DNA of 64,000 nucleotides from Cupriavidus numazuensis (GCF_905397435.1 NZ_CAJPVI010000003.1:1-64000), one strand, 5' to 3'. Counted from the stretch's first letter, positions 1 through 9,360 are shown. Program-made: numbers and translations. Notes: a model not told the origin generated them from the sequence alone.

Positions 1-3000
1 CCCGGCGGCGAGGCGGCGGCCAGGCGCGCGCGCCCGCCACGGCCGCCGCGCCAGGCCAATCCGCTGCCGCCGATCACGTTCCCGGAGGCGCTGCCGGTTT
101 CTGCCCGCCGCGACGAGATTGCCGCGGCGCTGCAGGCCAACCAGGTCGTCATCGTGTCCGGCGAGACCGGTTCGGGCAAGACCACGCAGCTCCCGAAGAT
201 CTGCCTGTCGATCGGACGCGGGCCCGGCCGCGAAGGCGGCGGGCTGATCGGCCACACCCAGCCACGGCGTATTGCTGCCACTTCGACCGCCAAGCGTATC
301 GCGCAGGAACTCGGTTCGCCGGTGGGCGAGCACGTGGGCTACCAGGTGCGGTTTAACGACGCGCTGTCCGCCGGTGCCTCGGTCAAGCTGATGACCGACG
401 GTATCCTGCTCGCGGAGACACAGAACGATCCGCTGCTGCGCGCGTATGACACGATCATCATCGACGAGGCGCACGAACGCAGCCTCAACATCGACTTCCT
501 GATCGGCTACCTGAAGCAGATACTGCCGAAGCGCCCCGACCTCAAGGTCATCATCACGTCGGCCACGATCGATGCGCAGCGCTTCGCCACGCATTTCGCT
601 GCCAACGGCAAGCCGGCTCCGGTGATCGAGGTAAGCGGGCGCCTGTATCCGGTGGAGATCCGCTACCGGCCGATCCAGCAGGACAAGCCCGCCGACGCTC
701 CGCCGAAGAGTGCACAGGCGCGCGAGCGCGACCTGTACGACGGCATCGTCGATGCCGTGGATGAACTTTCCCGGCTCGGCCCCGGCGACGTGCTGGTGTT
801 CCTGCCCGGCGAGCGGGAGATCCGCGAGACCGCCGAGGCGCTGCGCAAGCATCATCCGCCGCACACGGAAATCCTGCCGCTGTTCGCGCGGCTGTCGGTG
901 CAGGAGCAGGAGCGCGTGTTCAGGCCGTCGAACGCGCGCCGCATCGTGCTCGCGACCAACGTCGCCGAGACCTCGCTGACGGTGCCGGGCATCCGCTATG
1001 TGGTCGACACCGGGCTCGCGCGCGTCAAGCGCTATTCCTACCGCAACAAGGTCGAACAGCTCCAGATCGAGTCGGTTTCGCAGGCTGCGGCTAACCAGCG
1101 CGCGGGCCGTTGCGGGCGTGTCGCCGACGGGGTTTGCATCCGGCTCTATGAGGAATCGGACTTCCAGGGCCGCGTGCGCTTTACGGATCCGGAAATCCTG
1201 CGCTCGTCGCTGGCGGCCGTCATCCTGCGCATGAAGGCGCTGCGGCTCACGGAGATCGAATCGTTCCCGTTCATCGAGCCGCCGCTGGGCCGCGCCGTTG
1301 CCGACGGCTACCAGTTGCTGCAGGAACTCGGTGCGGTCGACGATGCCAACCAGCTCACCGGCACTGGCCGGCAACTTGCCAAGCTGCCGCTGGACCCGCG
1401 CGTGGCACGCATGATCCTGGCCGCGCGCGAGCACCAATGCCTGCGCGAGGTGCTGGTGATCGCGAGCGCGCTGTCGGTGCAGGACCCGCGCGAGCGTCCG
1501 CAGGAGGCGCAGGAGGCGGCCGACCAGGCGCATCGCAAGTTCATGGACGAGAAGTCCGAGTTCCTGGGCTGGGTCAAGCTCTGGAAATGGTTCGAAGAGG
1601 CCGTGGCGCACAAGAAGTCGAACAAGCAGCTGCAGGACCAATGCCGTGCGAGCTTCCTGTCGCATGTGCGGCTGCGCGAGTGGCGTGACGTGCATTCGCA
1701 GCTCCTGACCACGGTGACCGAACAGGGCTGGCGCCTGAACGACAGCGAGCCGACATTCGAACAGTTGCACAAGGCGCTGCTGACCGGCCTGCTCGGCAAT
1801 ATCGGCTGCCGGATCGAGGACAGCGACGGCAAGGGCCGCGAGTATCTTGGCGCGCGTGGCATCAAGTTCCACCTGTGGCCGGGCTCGCTGATTGCGCGCA
1901 AGGTGGGGCGCTGGCTCATGGCCGCCGAACTGGTCGAGACCAGCCGGCTGTTCGCGCGAACCCTTGCGCGCATCGAGCCGGAATGGCTGGAGCAGGTGGG
2001 CCGCCACCTGCTCAAGGTGAGCTGGAGCGATCCGCACTGGGAAAAGAAGGCGGGGCAGGTGCTTGCGATGGAGCGCGCGACGCTCTACGGGCTGGTCGTG
2101 TACCAGCACCGCCGCGTGCACTACGGGCCGATGAACCCGACGGAAGCGCGCGAGATCTTCATCCGCCGCGCGCTGGTCGAGGGTGAGTTCGACACGCGGT
2201 TGCCGTTCTATGCGCATAACCAGCGGCTGGTGCGCGAGATCGAGAATCTCGAACACAAGTCGCGCCGCCAGGACGTGCTGGTCGATGACGAACTGATCTA
2301 CGCGTTCTACGACCGCGCAATTCCTGCCGACGTCTGCCAGCAGACCGCGTTCGAGCAGTGGTACCAGACCGAAAGCGCGAAGGACCGCAAGCTGCTCTAC
2401 CTCAACCGCGATGAGCTGATGCGGCACGAGGCAGCTGGCATCACCACTGACCTGTTCCCCAAGACCATGTCCGTGGCTGGCGTCGACATGGGACTGACGT
2501 ATCACTTTGAACCGGGCAGCCACCGCGACGGCGTCACGCTGGCCGTGCCGCTGTATGCGCTAAACCAGGTTCGCCCGGAGCGCACCGAATGGCTGGTGCC
2601 GGGCATGATCAAGGAAAAGGTCCACCTGCTGCTGAAGTCGCTCCCGCAAAAGCTGCGCCGCCATTGCGTGCCGCTGCCGGACTACGCTGCTGGCTTCGTC
2701 GCGCGGCAACCGTTCGGCGAGGGCGAGCTGACCGATGTGCTGATCGCCGATATCCGCGAGCAGACCGGCACGATGGTGCGGCGCGCCGATTTCAAGCCGG
2801 AGACACTGTCCGCACACCACTTCATGAATTTCAAGGTGGTTGACGAGCACGGCCGCCAGCTGGACATGGGGCGCAACCTGGCGCAGCTTCGCGCCGAACT
2901 CGGCGGCCAGGCGCAGCAGTCGTTCCAGAACATTGCCGCGCGCGACGTGCCGGCGGCCGAAGCCGGACAGTACGAGGGTTTGACGTCCTGGTCGTTCGGC

Positions 3001-3831
3001 GAGCTGCCCGAGCTGCTCGAAATCCGCAAGGGCAACCAGACGCTGTTCGGCTACCCGGCGCTCGTGGACAAAGGCACGCATTGCGACGTCGAGGTGTTCG
3101 ACGATCCGCAAGAGGCAGAGCGCATCCACCAGGCGGGCCTGCGCCGGCTGTTCGCACTGCAGTTGCGCGAGCAGGTCAAGTTCATCGAGAAAAACATCCC
3201 CGGCCTGCAGCAGATGGCGATGCAGTACATGACGCTCGGCACGCAGGAGATGCTGCGCGAGCAGATCGTGCTGCTGGCGCTCGAACGGGCTTGCCTGCAG
3301 GCGCCGCTGCCGCGCAACGACGCCGAGTTCACCGCGCGCAAGGAGGAGGGCCGGGCACGGTTGTCGCTGCTCGCACAGGAGATCGCGCGGCTGGCGGGCA
3401 CCATCCTGGCCGAGTACGCCGGACTGCCGCGCAAGCTGCTGCAGGCCAAGCCTTTCGGCACGGCCTACGCCGACATGGAAGCGCAACTCGGTCGCCTGAT
3501 GGGCAAGCAGTTCATCATCGACACGCCGTACACGCAGCTCGTGCATTTCCCGCGCTACCTGAAGGGCATCGCCATGCGCGTGGACAAGCTCAAGGGCGAC
3601 CCGACACGCGACACGCAGCGCACGCAGGAAATGATGCCGCTGCTGCAGCAATGGCAGCGCGCGGAAAAGCAGTTGCGCACGCAGGGCAAGGGCGGCGCCG
3701 ATGCCAGGCTGGAGGAGTTCCGCTGGATGCTGGAAGAGCTGCGCATTGCGCTGTTTGCCCAGGAACTGCGCACGCCGGTGCCGATGTCGGTCAAGCGGTT
3801 GCAGAAGGTCTGGGAGGCGATCCAGCGGTAA
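1..3831 (+). CDS. hrpA: ATP-dependent RNA helicase HrpA, 5' end outside window
   Basis: DEAH-box RNA helicase of the HrpA family, involved in RNA remodelling and ribosome rescue. The frame is open from base 1, so the gene begins before the window; about 51 residues precede the P-loop. Visible in order: Walker A SGETGSGKTTQ (about residues 53-63 of the visible part), DEAH motif IIIDEAHERS, SAT motif ITSATID, motif VI region QRAGRCGR, then the HA2/OB-fold segment and the long DUF3418 C-terminal region typical of HrpA. About 1276 residues are visible, which fits a family of roughly 1300. The GTG at 154 lies inside the P-loop strand and is not a start. It stops at TAA 3829-3831, 149 bp before the next gene on the same strand, with no clear terminator between them. 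Confidence 0.95.
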   Translation, partial: PGGEAAARRARPPRPPRQANPLPPITFPEALPVSARRDEIAAALQANQVVIVSGETGSGKTTQLPKICLSIGRGPGREGGGLIGHTQPRRIAATSTAKRIAQELGSPVGEHVGYQVRFNDALSAGASVKLMTDGILLAETQNDPLLRAYDTIIIDEAHERSLNIDFLIGYLKQILPKRPDLKVIITSATIDAQRFATHFAANGKPAPVIEVSGRLYPVEIRYRPIQQDKPADAPPKSAQARERDLYDGIVDAVDELSRLGPGDVLVFLPGEREIRETAEALRKHHPPHTEILPLFARLSVQEQERVFRPSNARRIVLATNVAETSLTVPGIRYVVDTGLARVKRYSYRNKVEQLQIESVSQAAANQRAGRCGRVADGVCIRLYEESDFQGRVRFTDPEILRSSLAAVILRMKALRLTEIESFPFIEPPLGRAVADGYQLLQELGAVDDANQLTGTGRQLAKLPLDPRVARMILAAREHQCLREVLVIASALSVQDPRERPQEAQEAADQAHRKFMDEKSEFLGWVKLWKWFEEAVAHKKSNKQLQDQCRASFLSHVRLREWRDVHSQLLTTVTEQGWRLNDSEPTFEQLHKALLTGLLGNIGCRIEDSDGKGREYLGARGIKFHLWPGSLIARKVGRWLMAAELVETSRLFARTLARIEPEWLEQVGRHLLKVSWSDPHWEKKAGQVLAMERATLYGLVVYQHRRVHYGPMNPTEAREIFIRRALVEGEFDTRLPFYAHNQRLVREIENLEHKSRRQDVLVDDELIYAFYDRAIPADVCQQTAFEQWYQTESAKDRKLLYLNRDELMRHEAAGITTDLFPKTMSVAGVDMGLTYHFEPGSHRDGVTLAVPLYALNQVRPERTEWLVPGMIKEKVHLLLKSLPQKLRRHCVPLPDYAAGFVARQPFGEGELTDVLIADIREQTGTMVRRADFKPETLSAHHFMNFKVVDEHGRQLDMGRNLAQLRAELGGQAQQSFQNIAARDVPAAEAGQYEGLTSWSFGELPELLEIRKGNQTLFGYPALVDKGTHCDVEVFDDPQEAERIHQAGLRRLFALQLREQVKFIEKNIPGLQQMAMQYMTLGTQEMLREQIVLLALERACLQAPLPRNDAEFTARKEEGRARLSLLAQEIARLAGTILAEYAGLPRKLLQAKPFGTAYADMEAQLGRLMGKQFIIDTPYTQLVHFPRYLKGIAMRVDKLKGDPTRDTQRTQEMMPLLQQWQRAEKQLRTQGKGGADARLEEFRWMLEELRIALFAQELRTPVPMSVKRLQKVWEAIQR

Positions 3832-3980
3832 ATCGCTGCAGGACCAAGCCAATGGGACAAGAACAGCACAAAGATGTGTAACGAATTGTGAAAGACTTGT
3901 CCATGATCAGTTCGCCGGTCATCGTGGCGTCGATCCGAAACGTTAGAATGTGCGATTCCGCCTATGGATTGACTGGACTT

Positions 3981-4967
3981 ATGCTCGTGTTGCGTCGTGT
4001 TGTTGCTGGTGTGTTGACGGTCGGCTCCCTGGCCCTGGGGTTGATGGCGTCGCCGGCCTCGGCGGAAGTCGTGGTGGTGCTCAATTCGGGTGATGCCACC
4101 GTCACGCTGATCGACAAGGACTCGCAGAAGGTGCTGGAGACCTTCCCGATCGGCAAGGAGCCTCACCACCTGATCGCCACGCCGGACGACAAGTCCCTGA
4201 TCGTGGCGAACGCGGTGGGCAATGACCTCGTTTTCCTCGACCCGGTGACCGGCAAGGTGCAGCAGCGCGTGCCGAACATCGACGATCCGTACCAGATCGG
4301 CTTTTCGCCGGATCAGAAGTGGTTCATTGCCACCGGCAACCGGCTTGACCGCGTCGACCTCTACCGCTGGGACGGCAAGGCGCTCAAGATCGCCAAGCAG
4401 TTTCCGCTGGCCAAGACGCCGAGCCATATCGCCTATACCGCCGACAGCCGTATCGCGTTCATCACGCTGCAGGATTCCAACGAGGTGGTCGCAATCGACC
4501 TCGTCACGCAGAACGTAATGTGGCGCATGGACGCGGGCTCGGCGCCGGCGGGCATCTGGGTCACGCCGGACCAGCGCTACCTGCTGGTGGGCATGACGGG
4601 CGCCGACTATGTCGCGGTGATCGACTGGCGCACGCGGACCATCGTCAAGCAGATCCAGACCGGCAAGGGCGCGCACAACTTCCGTGCAATCGGCGACAAG
4701 CGTCACCTGTTCCTGAGCAACCGCGTATCGGGCAGCATCAGCATCATCGACCAGCAGACGCTGACCAAGGTGGGCGAGATCACCGGCCTGCCGCCTGGCC
4801 CGGACGACATGGAACTGACTGCCGACGGCAAGACGCTGTGGGTGACGTTCCGCTGGGCACGCGCGGTCGGCCTGATCGACGTGGCCAACCGCAAGCTGGT
4901 GAAAACCATCCGCGTGGGCCGTTCGCCCCACGGGATTTATTTCCGCACCCGGGCGCCGCTTTACTGA
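3981..4967 (+). CDS. Exported YVTN-type beta-propeller protein
   Basis: 328 residues. The ATG at 3981 gives a classical signal peptide (MLVLRRVVAG, a hydrophobic core, cleavage near ASPASA/EV); an in-frame GTG at 3888 would bury it behind 31 residues, so 3981 is preferred. The mature part is made of repeated blades with motifs such as VVVLNSGDATVTLID, PHHLIATPDDKSLIV, PSHIAYTADSRIAFI and PHGIYF, typical of the YVTN/NHL-like beta-propeller family. Such proteins are periplasmic scaffolds or binding proteins; no catalytic function can be read from the sequence. The gene is 18 bp upstream of the deacetylase gene, which suggests an operon of three cell-envelope genes. Confidence 0.85.
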   Translation: MLVLRRVVAGVLTVGSLALGLMASPASAEVVVVLNSGDATVTLIDKDSQKVLETFPIGKEPHHLIATPDDKSLIVANAVGNDLVFLDPVTGKVQQRVPNIDDPYQIGFSPDQKWFIATGNRLDRVDLYRWDGKALKIAKQFPLAKTPSHIAYTADSRIAFITLQDSNEVVAIDLVTQNVMWRMDAGSAPAGIWVTPDQRYLLVGMTGADYVAVIDWRTRTIVKQIQTGKGAHNFRAIGDKRHLFLSNRVSGSISIIDQQTLTKVGEITGLPPGPDDMELTADGKTLWVTFRWARAVGLIDVANRKLVKTIRVGRSPHGIYFRTRAPLY

Positions 4968-4985
4968 CGACGGCAGGGCAGGATC

Positions 4986-5837
4986 ATGAGCAAGTCCATC
5001 GTGTCTCGCTTGAAGTGGCTGATCGCCGCCATCGCGGCAACGGCCGCGCCTGTGACAGGTTTGCATGCTGCTGACGCCGCCTCGGCGCCAGGCCAGGCCT
5101 GCCGGGCCGGCACGCTGTACCTGACCTTCGATACGGGCAGCATGAGCCAGGCCCAGTTGATTGCCGATACGCTGCGCCGCCACCATATCAAGGCCACATT
5201 CTTCCTGGCCAACGAGCCGACCATCAACAAGGACAGCTCGCTCGAGGCCGGCTGGGCGCCATACTGGAAGGCGCTGGCGGCGGATGGCCATGCATTCGGC
5301 ACGCATACGTACGATCATGTCTATCTGCGCAGCGTGCGCGACGGCAAGGTGACCATGCGACCGCAGTTTGGCGCCGATGCCGGCAAGGATGTCGCCACGG
5401 ACGCCAACGGTTTTTGCCGCGAGCTGCAACGCAGTGCCCAGGCGCTGCGCGGCATGACGGGTGTCGACATGGTGCCGCTCTGGCGCGCGCCGGGCGGGCG
5501 CACCGCGCCCCAAACGCTGCAGTGGGCCGAGCAATGCGGGTTCAGGCATGTGGGCTGGGCGCCGGCCGGTTTTCTCGGTGACGAATTGTCATCGGAGCGC
5601 TATCCGAACCAAGCGCTGCTCGCACGCGCGCTGCGCGACCTGCGCGACGGCGACATCACTATGGCGCACCTCGGCATCTGGTCACGCAAGGATCCGTGGG
5701 CACCCGGCGTGCTCGAGCCGCTGATCACGGGGCTGGAACGCAAGGGCTTCTGTTTCGCCACGCTGCGCGAGCACCCGGCTTACCGGAACTGGATCGCCAC
5801 GGCCGGACAGGGAGCGCACAAGGAGGGCAAGCGCTGA
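4986..5837 (+). CDS. Exported NodB-type polysaccharide deacetylase
   Basis: 283 residues with an N-terminal signal peptide ending near GLHAADA. It has a carbohydrate esterase 4 (NodB homology) layout: motif 1 TFDTGS (D49, T50), motif 2 HTYDH (H107, H111), motif 3 RAPGGR (R167). Family members remove N- or O-acetyl groups from peptidoglycan, chitin-like or exopolysaccharide substrates with a metal bound by the second Asp of TFDDG and the two His. Here the second Asp is Thr, so one metal ligand is changed while the catalytic-base Asp is kept. The substrate is unknown. The stop overlaps the next start (TGATG, 5835-5839), so translation is coupled to the hydroxylase gene. Confidence 0.88.
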   Translation: MSKSIVSRLKWLIAAIAATAAPVTGLHAADAASAPGQACRAGTLYLTFDTGSMSQAQLIADTLRRHHIKATFFLANEPTINKDSSLEAGWAPYWKALAADGHAFGTHTYDHVYLRSVRDGKVTMRPQFGADAGKDVATDANGFCRELQRSAQALRGMTGVDMVPLWRAPGGRTAPQTLQWAEQCGFRHVGWAPAGFLGDELSSERYPNQALLARALRDLRDGDITMAHLGIWSRKDPWAPGVLEPLITGLERKGFCFATLREHPAYRNWIATAGQGAHKEGKR

Positions 5838-6811
5838 TGTGGGAAACCCTCAACGGGTGGATTGCCCAACTCGAAGGCACGTTGTTCCAGGACGTGGTGC
5901 TGCCGCTTGTCTACAACCTGGGCTTCGGCGGCTATGCGGAAGATGCGTTCACCGGCACCGAATGGCTGCTTGTGGGGCTGGTGCAGATTGCCGTGATGGT
6001 GCTGATTCTGGGCCCGTTGGAAAAGCTGCGCCCGGTCGAGCCGGTCACCGATCGCGCCGGGATCCGCACTGACATCCTCTACACGCTGATCCACCGTCTC
6101 GGCCTGTTCCGGTTGGCGATGTTCTTTATGCTGGCGCCGCTGACCGATGCGCTCGAAGGCCATCTGCGGCTGTTCGGCTGGCAGCGTGTAAACGTGGAGG
6201 ACTGGTGGCCCGGCGTGACGTCGATCCCGCTGGTCAGCTTCTTCGTTTACCTGCTGCTGTTCGACCTGCTCGACTACTGGTACCACCGGCTGTCGCACAC
6301 CTACCGCTGGTGGTGGAGCCTGCACGCGGTGCATCACAGCCAGCGCCAGATGACGCTCTGGAGCGACAACCGCAACCATCTGCTCGACGACATGCTGCGC
6401 GATTTCGTGTTCGCCGTGGTCGCCATTGCGGTAGGCGTGGAGCCGTCTCAATACGTGCTGCTGGTGGCGCTGTCGCAGCTGCTGCAGAGCCTTCAACATG
6501 CCAACCTGCGCCTGCACTTCGGCGCGTTCGGCGAACGCCTGCTGGTCTCGCCGCGCTTTCACCGCACGCACCATGCCGTGGGCATCGGGCATGAGGCGGC
6601 TGGCGTGCCGGCACGTCTCGGCGGCTGCAACTACGGCGTGATCTTCCCATGGTGGGACATGCTGTTCGGCACGGCCGTCTTCACGCCGGCGTACCATCCG
6701 ACCGGCATTCGCGACCAGATGCCGCCGCCGACGGGCAAGGGCCGCGACTACGGCGCGGGGCTGCTGGCCCAGCAGTGGTACGGCATCAAGCGCCTGCTGC
6801 GCCTCGGCTGA
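5837..6811 (+). CDS. Fatty acid hydroxylase / sterol desaturase family membrane protein
   Basis: 324 residues. The ATG at 5837 overlaps the previous stop by one base and follows an AGGAGGG Shine-Dalgarno sequence (5821-5827). It is an integral membrane di-iron enzyme of the fatty acid hydroxylase superfamily: several hydrophobic segments plus the conserved histidine clusters YHRLSH, HAVHHS and HRTHH that bind the iron pair. Members hydroxylate or desaturate lipids; the substrate cannot be told here. Tight linkage to an exported propeller and a deacetylase suggests a job in envelope lipid or glycan modification (inference). A second, distant member of the superfamily lies at 58075-58917. Confidence 0.88.
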   Translation: MWETLNGWIAQLEGTLFQDVVLPLVYNLGFGGYAEDAFTGTEWLLVGLVQIAVMVLILGPLEKLRPVEPVTDRAGIRTDILYTLIHRLGLFRLAMFFMLAPLTDALEGHLRLFGWQRVNVEDWWPGVTSIPLVSFFVYLLLFDLLDYWYHRLSHTYRWWWSLHAVHHSQRQMTLWSDNRNHLLDDMLRDFVFAVVAIAVGVEPSQYVLLVALSQLLQSLQHANLRLHFGAFGERLLVSPRFHRTHHAVGIGHEAAGVPARLGGCNYGVIFPWWDMLFGTAVFTPAYHPTGIRDQMPPPTGKGRDYGAGLLAQQWYGIKRLLRLG

Positions 6812-6902
6812 GCCGACACGCCGCGATCCAGGCGGCGTATGCTAGTGTTCCGGTGCGCGTGCTTTTGCAGGCGCATTGCACTGTTCTATTCCGATATCCT
6901 GC

Positions 6903-7778
6903 ATGAACGATCTTTTTCGCTCGTTTGGCCGCGCGCTCGTGAGCCAGCTGCATCCGCGCATGCTGATGCTGACGGTCCTGCCTTTCCTCCTTGCCACGGC
7001 GCTCTGGGGCGGCCTGCTCTGGTGGGGCTGGGACCCGATCATGGGCGCCATGCGGTCGTTCCTTGAGACTTCCGTGCTCACCAGCTGGATCTACGGCACG
7101 CTGGACTGGTTTGGACTGCAGTCGATGCGCGCCGTGGTGGCGCCCCTGTTCGTGGTCGCGCTGGCGGTGCCGCTGGTCATTGCATCGATGCTGCTGTTCA
7201 TCAGCCTGTTTTCGGTGCCCGCGGTGGTGCGCCATCTCGAGCGCAGCTACCCGGACCTGGCCAAGAAGCGCGGTGGCAGCGTCATGGGCAGCGTGTTCCA
7301 GTCGCTCGGCAGTACGGTGGTGTTCCTGGTCCTGGTGCTGGTGACGTTGCCGTTGTGGCTGATGCCGCTGTTCTTTGCACTGATTCCGCCCGTGCTGTGG
7401 GGCTGGCTGACCTACCGCGTGATGACCTATGACGCGCTGGCTGATCACGCGAGCGCCGAAGAGCGCAAGACGCTGATGCAGCGCCATCGTGTCCCGCTGC
7501 TGACGATTGGTGTCGTCGTGGGGCTGCTGGGCTCGGCGCCGACGCTGCTGTGGGTGTCCTCGGCCGCGGTCATTTTCCTGTTTCCGTTCGTGCTGGCGGG
7601 CACGCTGTGGCTGTACGTGCTGATCTTCATTTTCTCGGCACTGTGGTTCGGCCATTTCTGCCTGCGTGCGCTAGCGCAGCTGCGCGCCGAACGAGCCTCG
7701 GCAGCGCCGCCTGCGGCGCCGGCCGGCGACGTTATTGATCTGGCGCCGTCGGACGTGCGCCGCATTGAACATTCCTGA
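6903..7778 (+). CDS. EI24 domain-containing membrane protein (CysZ-like)
   Basis: 291 residues from the ATG at 6903 (an in-frame TTG at 6876 is less likely). There are about five to six hydrophobic segments: a WGGLLWWGWDP region near residue 30, a long segment near 80-110, paired segments near 140-175, and two more before residue 250. The family (EI24/CysZ) includes the sulfate importer CysZ, but most betaproteobacterial members are uncharacterised and no cysteine-synthesis gene is nearby. The C-terminus is a soluble Ala-rich tail. It sits 12 bp before the MoCF-domain gene on the same strand, so the two are probably cotranscribed. Confidence 0.82.
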   Translation: MNDLFRSFGRALVSQLHPRMLMLTVLPFLLATALWGGLLWWGWDPIMGAMRSFLETSVLTSWIYGTLDWFGLQSMRAVVAPLFVVALAVPLVIASMLLFISLFSVPAVVRHLERSYPDLAKKRGGSVMGSVFQSLGSTVVFLVLVLVTLPLWLMPLFFALIPPVLWGWLTYRVMTYDALADHASAEERKTLMQRHRVPLLTIGVVVGLLGSAPTLLWVSSAAVIFLFPFVLAGTLWLYVLIFIFSALWFGHFCLRALAQLRAERASAAPPAAPAGDVIDLAPSDVRRIEHS

Positions 7779-7790
7779 AGCGGGGGCATC

Positions 7791-8612
7791 ATGGGTTTTG
7801 GCCTGATCGTCATTGGCGACGAAATACTTTCCGGGCGGCGAGAGGACAAGCACCTGCGCCGCGCCATCGAGCTGCTGGGCGACCGCGGGCTCAAGCTGGA
7901 CTGGGCCCAGTATGTCGGCGATGACCGCGACAGCATCACGGCCACGCTGCGCCGCACTCTGGCGGGCCCGGATGTGGTGTTCTGCACGGGCGGTATCGGC
8001 GCGACGCCCGACGACCATACGCGCCAGTGCGCGGCCGCCGCGCTCGGCGTGCCGCTGGTATTGCATCCCGAGGCGCGCGAGCAGATCGCGCTGCGGATTG
8101 CCGAAACCGCGCAGGGCGATCCGGTTAAAGGTGACCTCAACCTGCCCGAGAATCAGCATCGCTTCAAGATGGGGGAGTTTCCCGAGGGCGCGCGCATCAT
8201 CCCGAACAGCTACAACCGGATCCCTGGGTTCTCGGTGGCCGACCACCATTTCATGCCGGGCTTTCCGGTCATGGCATGGCCGATGATGGAATGGGTACTG
8301 GACCATGCCTATGCCCACCTGTTCCACCAGGCTGGCCAGCAGGAGCGGGCGTTCTACGTGTTCGAGGCGCCGGAATCGACGCTGACGCCGCTGATGGAGC
8401 GGGTCGAGGCGGCTTTTCCCGGGATCAGGGTATTCAGCCTGCCATCTGTAGGCGATGCGCAGCGCGGCGAGATCTTTGCACGGCGCCATATCGATCTTGG
8501 CGTGAAGGGTGCCGCTGAGCAGGTCGCGCCGGCATATGCCATGCTGCTCGAAGGGGTGCGCGGTATGGGTTTCGAGACGGTGGAGCAGGCCAGCGCGGAC
8601 GCTGCGCGCTGA
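7791..8612 (+). CDS. Molybdopterin-binding (MoCF) domain protein, CinA-like
   Basis: 273 residues. The N-terminal MoCF_biosynth fold starts with GLIVIGDEILSGRREDKHL and carries the GGIGATPDDHTRQ motif, which resembles the N-terminal domain of CinA and MoaB/MogA proteins. The C-terminal nicotinamide-deamidase domain of full-length CinA is absent, and the rest of the protein (about 170-273) has no motif I recognise. The annotation competence/damage-inducible protein A is usual for such proteins, but no competence role can be inferred. It is the last gene of the block before a strong hairpin and the convergent rhodanese gene. Confidence 0.85.
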   Translation: MGFGLIVIGDEILSGRREDKHLRRAIELLGDRGLKLDWAQYVGDDRDSITATLRRTLAGPDVVFCTGGIGATPDDHTRQCAAAALGVPLVLHPEAREQIALRIAETAQGDPVKGDLNLPENQHRFKMGEFPEGARIIPNSYNRIPGFSVADHHFMPGFPVMAWPMMEWVLDHAYAHLFHQAGQQERAFYVFEAPESTLTPLMERVEAAFPGIRVFSLPSVGDAQRGEIFARRHIDLGVKGAAEQVAPAYAMLLEGVRGMGFETVEQASADAAR

Positions 8613-8625
8613 GTCGTTCCGAGAC

Positions 8626-8656
8626 AAAAAAACAGGGGCCGCGCGGGCCCCTGTTT
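8626..8656 (-). terminator. Bidirectional intrinsic terminator between MoCF gene and rhodanese gene
   Basis: A perfect 11-bp stem (8630-8640 with 8646-8656, loop GCGCG) is flanked by a run of seven A on its left. Read on the minus strand this is a GC-rich hairpin followed by seven U, a textbook terminator for the rhodanese gene. On the plus strand the trailing sequence is only moderately T-rich. Confidence 0.85.
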
Positions 8657-8683
8657 CATTTTGCGCTTCTGCGCCTGCGCGCT

Positions 8684-9148
8684 TCAGGCGCCGTGCCAAG
8701 GCAGGCCGCGTACGCACCAGCCTTCGACGGTCTTGCGGTGGTGGTTGTCGTCGCGGTTGCCTTCAAATCCTTCGAGCACGTCCATTGCGTACTGGTAGCC
8801 GGCTTGGGTCGCGACACGGGCGGCGTGCTTGGAGCGCGCGGCGCTGCGGCACAGGAACAGCACCGGCGCATCGGCCGGCACGCGCGCCTTCAGCTCTTCG
8901 ACAAAGCGCGCGTTCTGCGCGCCGCCGGGATAGGACATCCACTCGACGTGGGCGAATTGCGCATCGGGCAGGTCGACGCCGCCGACCCAGTCGAGCTCGG
9001 CCTGCGTGCGCACGTCGACCAGCACGGCCGACGGATCGCTCTGCAGCAGCGCGAAGGCTTCCACGGGCGACAGGGCGCCGAAATAGGGAAGCTGGTTCTG
9101 TTGCTGGCGCTGTTGCGCAGTCTTGAGGAGTTCGTCTCGGGTGGTCAT
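8684..9148 (-). CDS. Rhodanese-like sulfurtransferase
   Basis: 154 residues, a single rhodanese domain. ALSPVEAFALLQ and VLVDVRTQAE are typical of the fold, and the active-site cysteine is in LFLCRSAARS, where it would carry the persulfide. No signal peptide is present, so it is cytoplasmic. Single-domain rhodaneses move sulfane sulfur or detoxify thiols; the partner is unknown. It is a monocistronic minus-strand gene between a terminator and the long glnA control region. Confidence 0.9.
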   Translation of the reverse strand: MTTRDELLKTAQQRQQQNQLPYFGALSPVEAFALLQSDPSAVLVDVRTQAELDWVGGVDLPDAQFAHVEWMSYPGGAQNARFVEELKARVPADAPVLFLCRSAARSKHAARVATQAGYQYAMDVLEGFEGNRDDNHHRKTVEGWCVRGLPWHGA

Positions 9149-9313
9149 CTGGCTGACAAGATTGGTAGTTGGAATGGCGGAGCTGCCAAACCGTTATTCT
9201 ATAGCGCGCCCCGCCAATGACCATCGTTGCTGGCAGGTCGATTCGTCGGTTGCGCAGAGGCAAAGAGGCGGAGTGGGGCGTTTGCGGTGCGGAATGAACA
9301 CGTTTGGTGCATG

Positions 9314-9330
9314 CGCACCAATAAGGTGCT
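9314..9330 (+). promoter_or_regulatory. NtrC-type enhancer site 1
   Basis: CGCACC-AATAA-GGTGCT, a 17-bp dyad matching the NtrC consensus TGCACC-N5-GGTGCA at 10 of 12 arm positions. It overlaps a second dyad TTGGTGC-N4-GCACCAA (9304-9321). Its centre is 30 bp from site 2, three helical turns, so two NtrC dimers would lie on the same DNA face. Confidence 0.75.
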
Positions 9331-9343
9331 GAATCTTGATGTA

Positions 9344-9360
9344 TGCACCCTTATGGTGTT
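9344..9360 (+). promoter_or_regulatory. NtrC-type enhancer site 2
   Basis: TGCACC-CTTAT-GGTGTT: the left arm is perfect and the right arm matches 4 of 6. It is centred at 9352, about 190 bp upstream of the transcription start predicted from the sigma-54 promoter, a normal enhancer distance allowing DNA looping. Confidence 0.78.

Noticed and set aside
154..3831. Start of hrpA at GTG 154
   Set aside because: The codon lies in the P-loop strand VIVSGETGSGK, and the frame stays open with family-like sequence to base 1, so the true start is outside the window.
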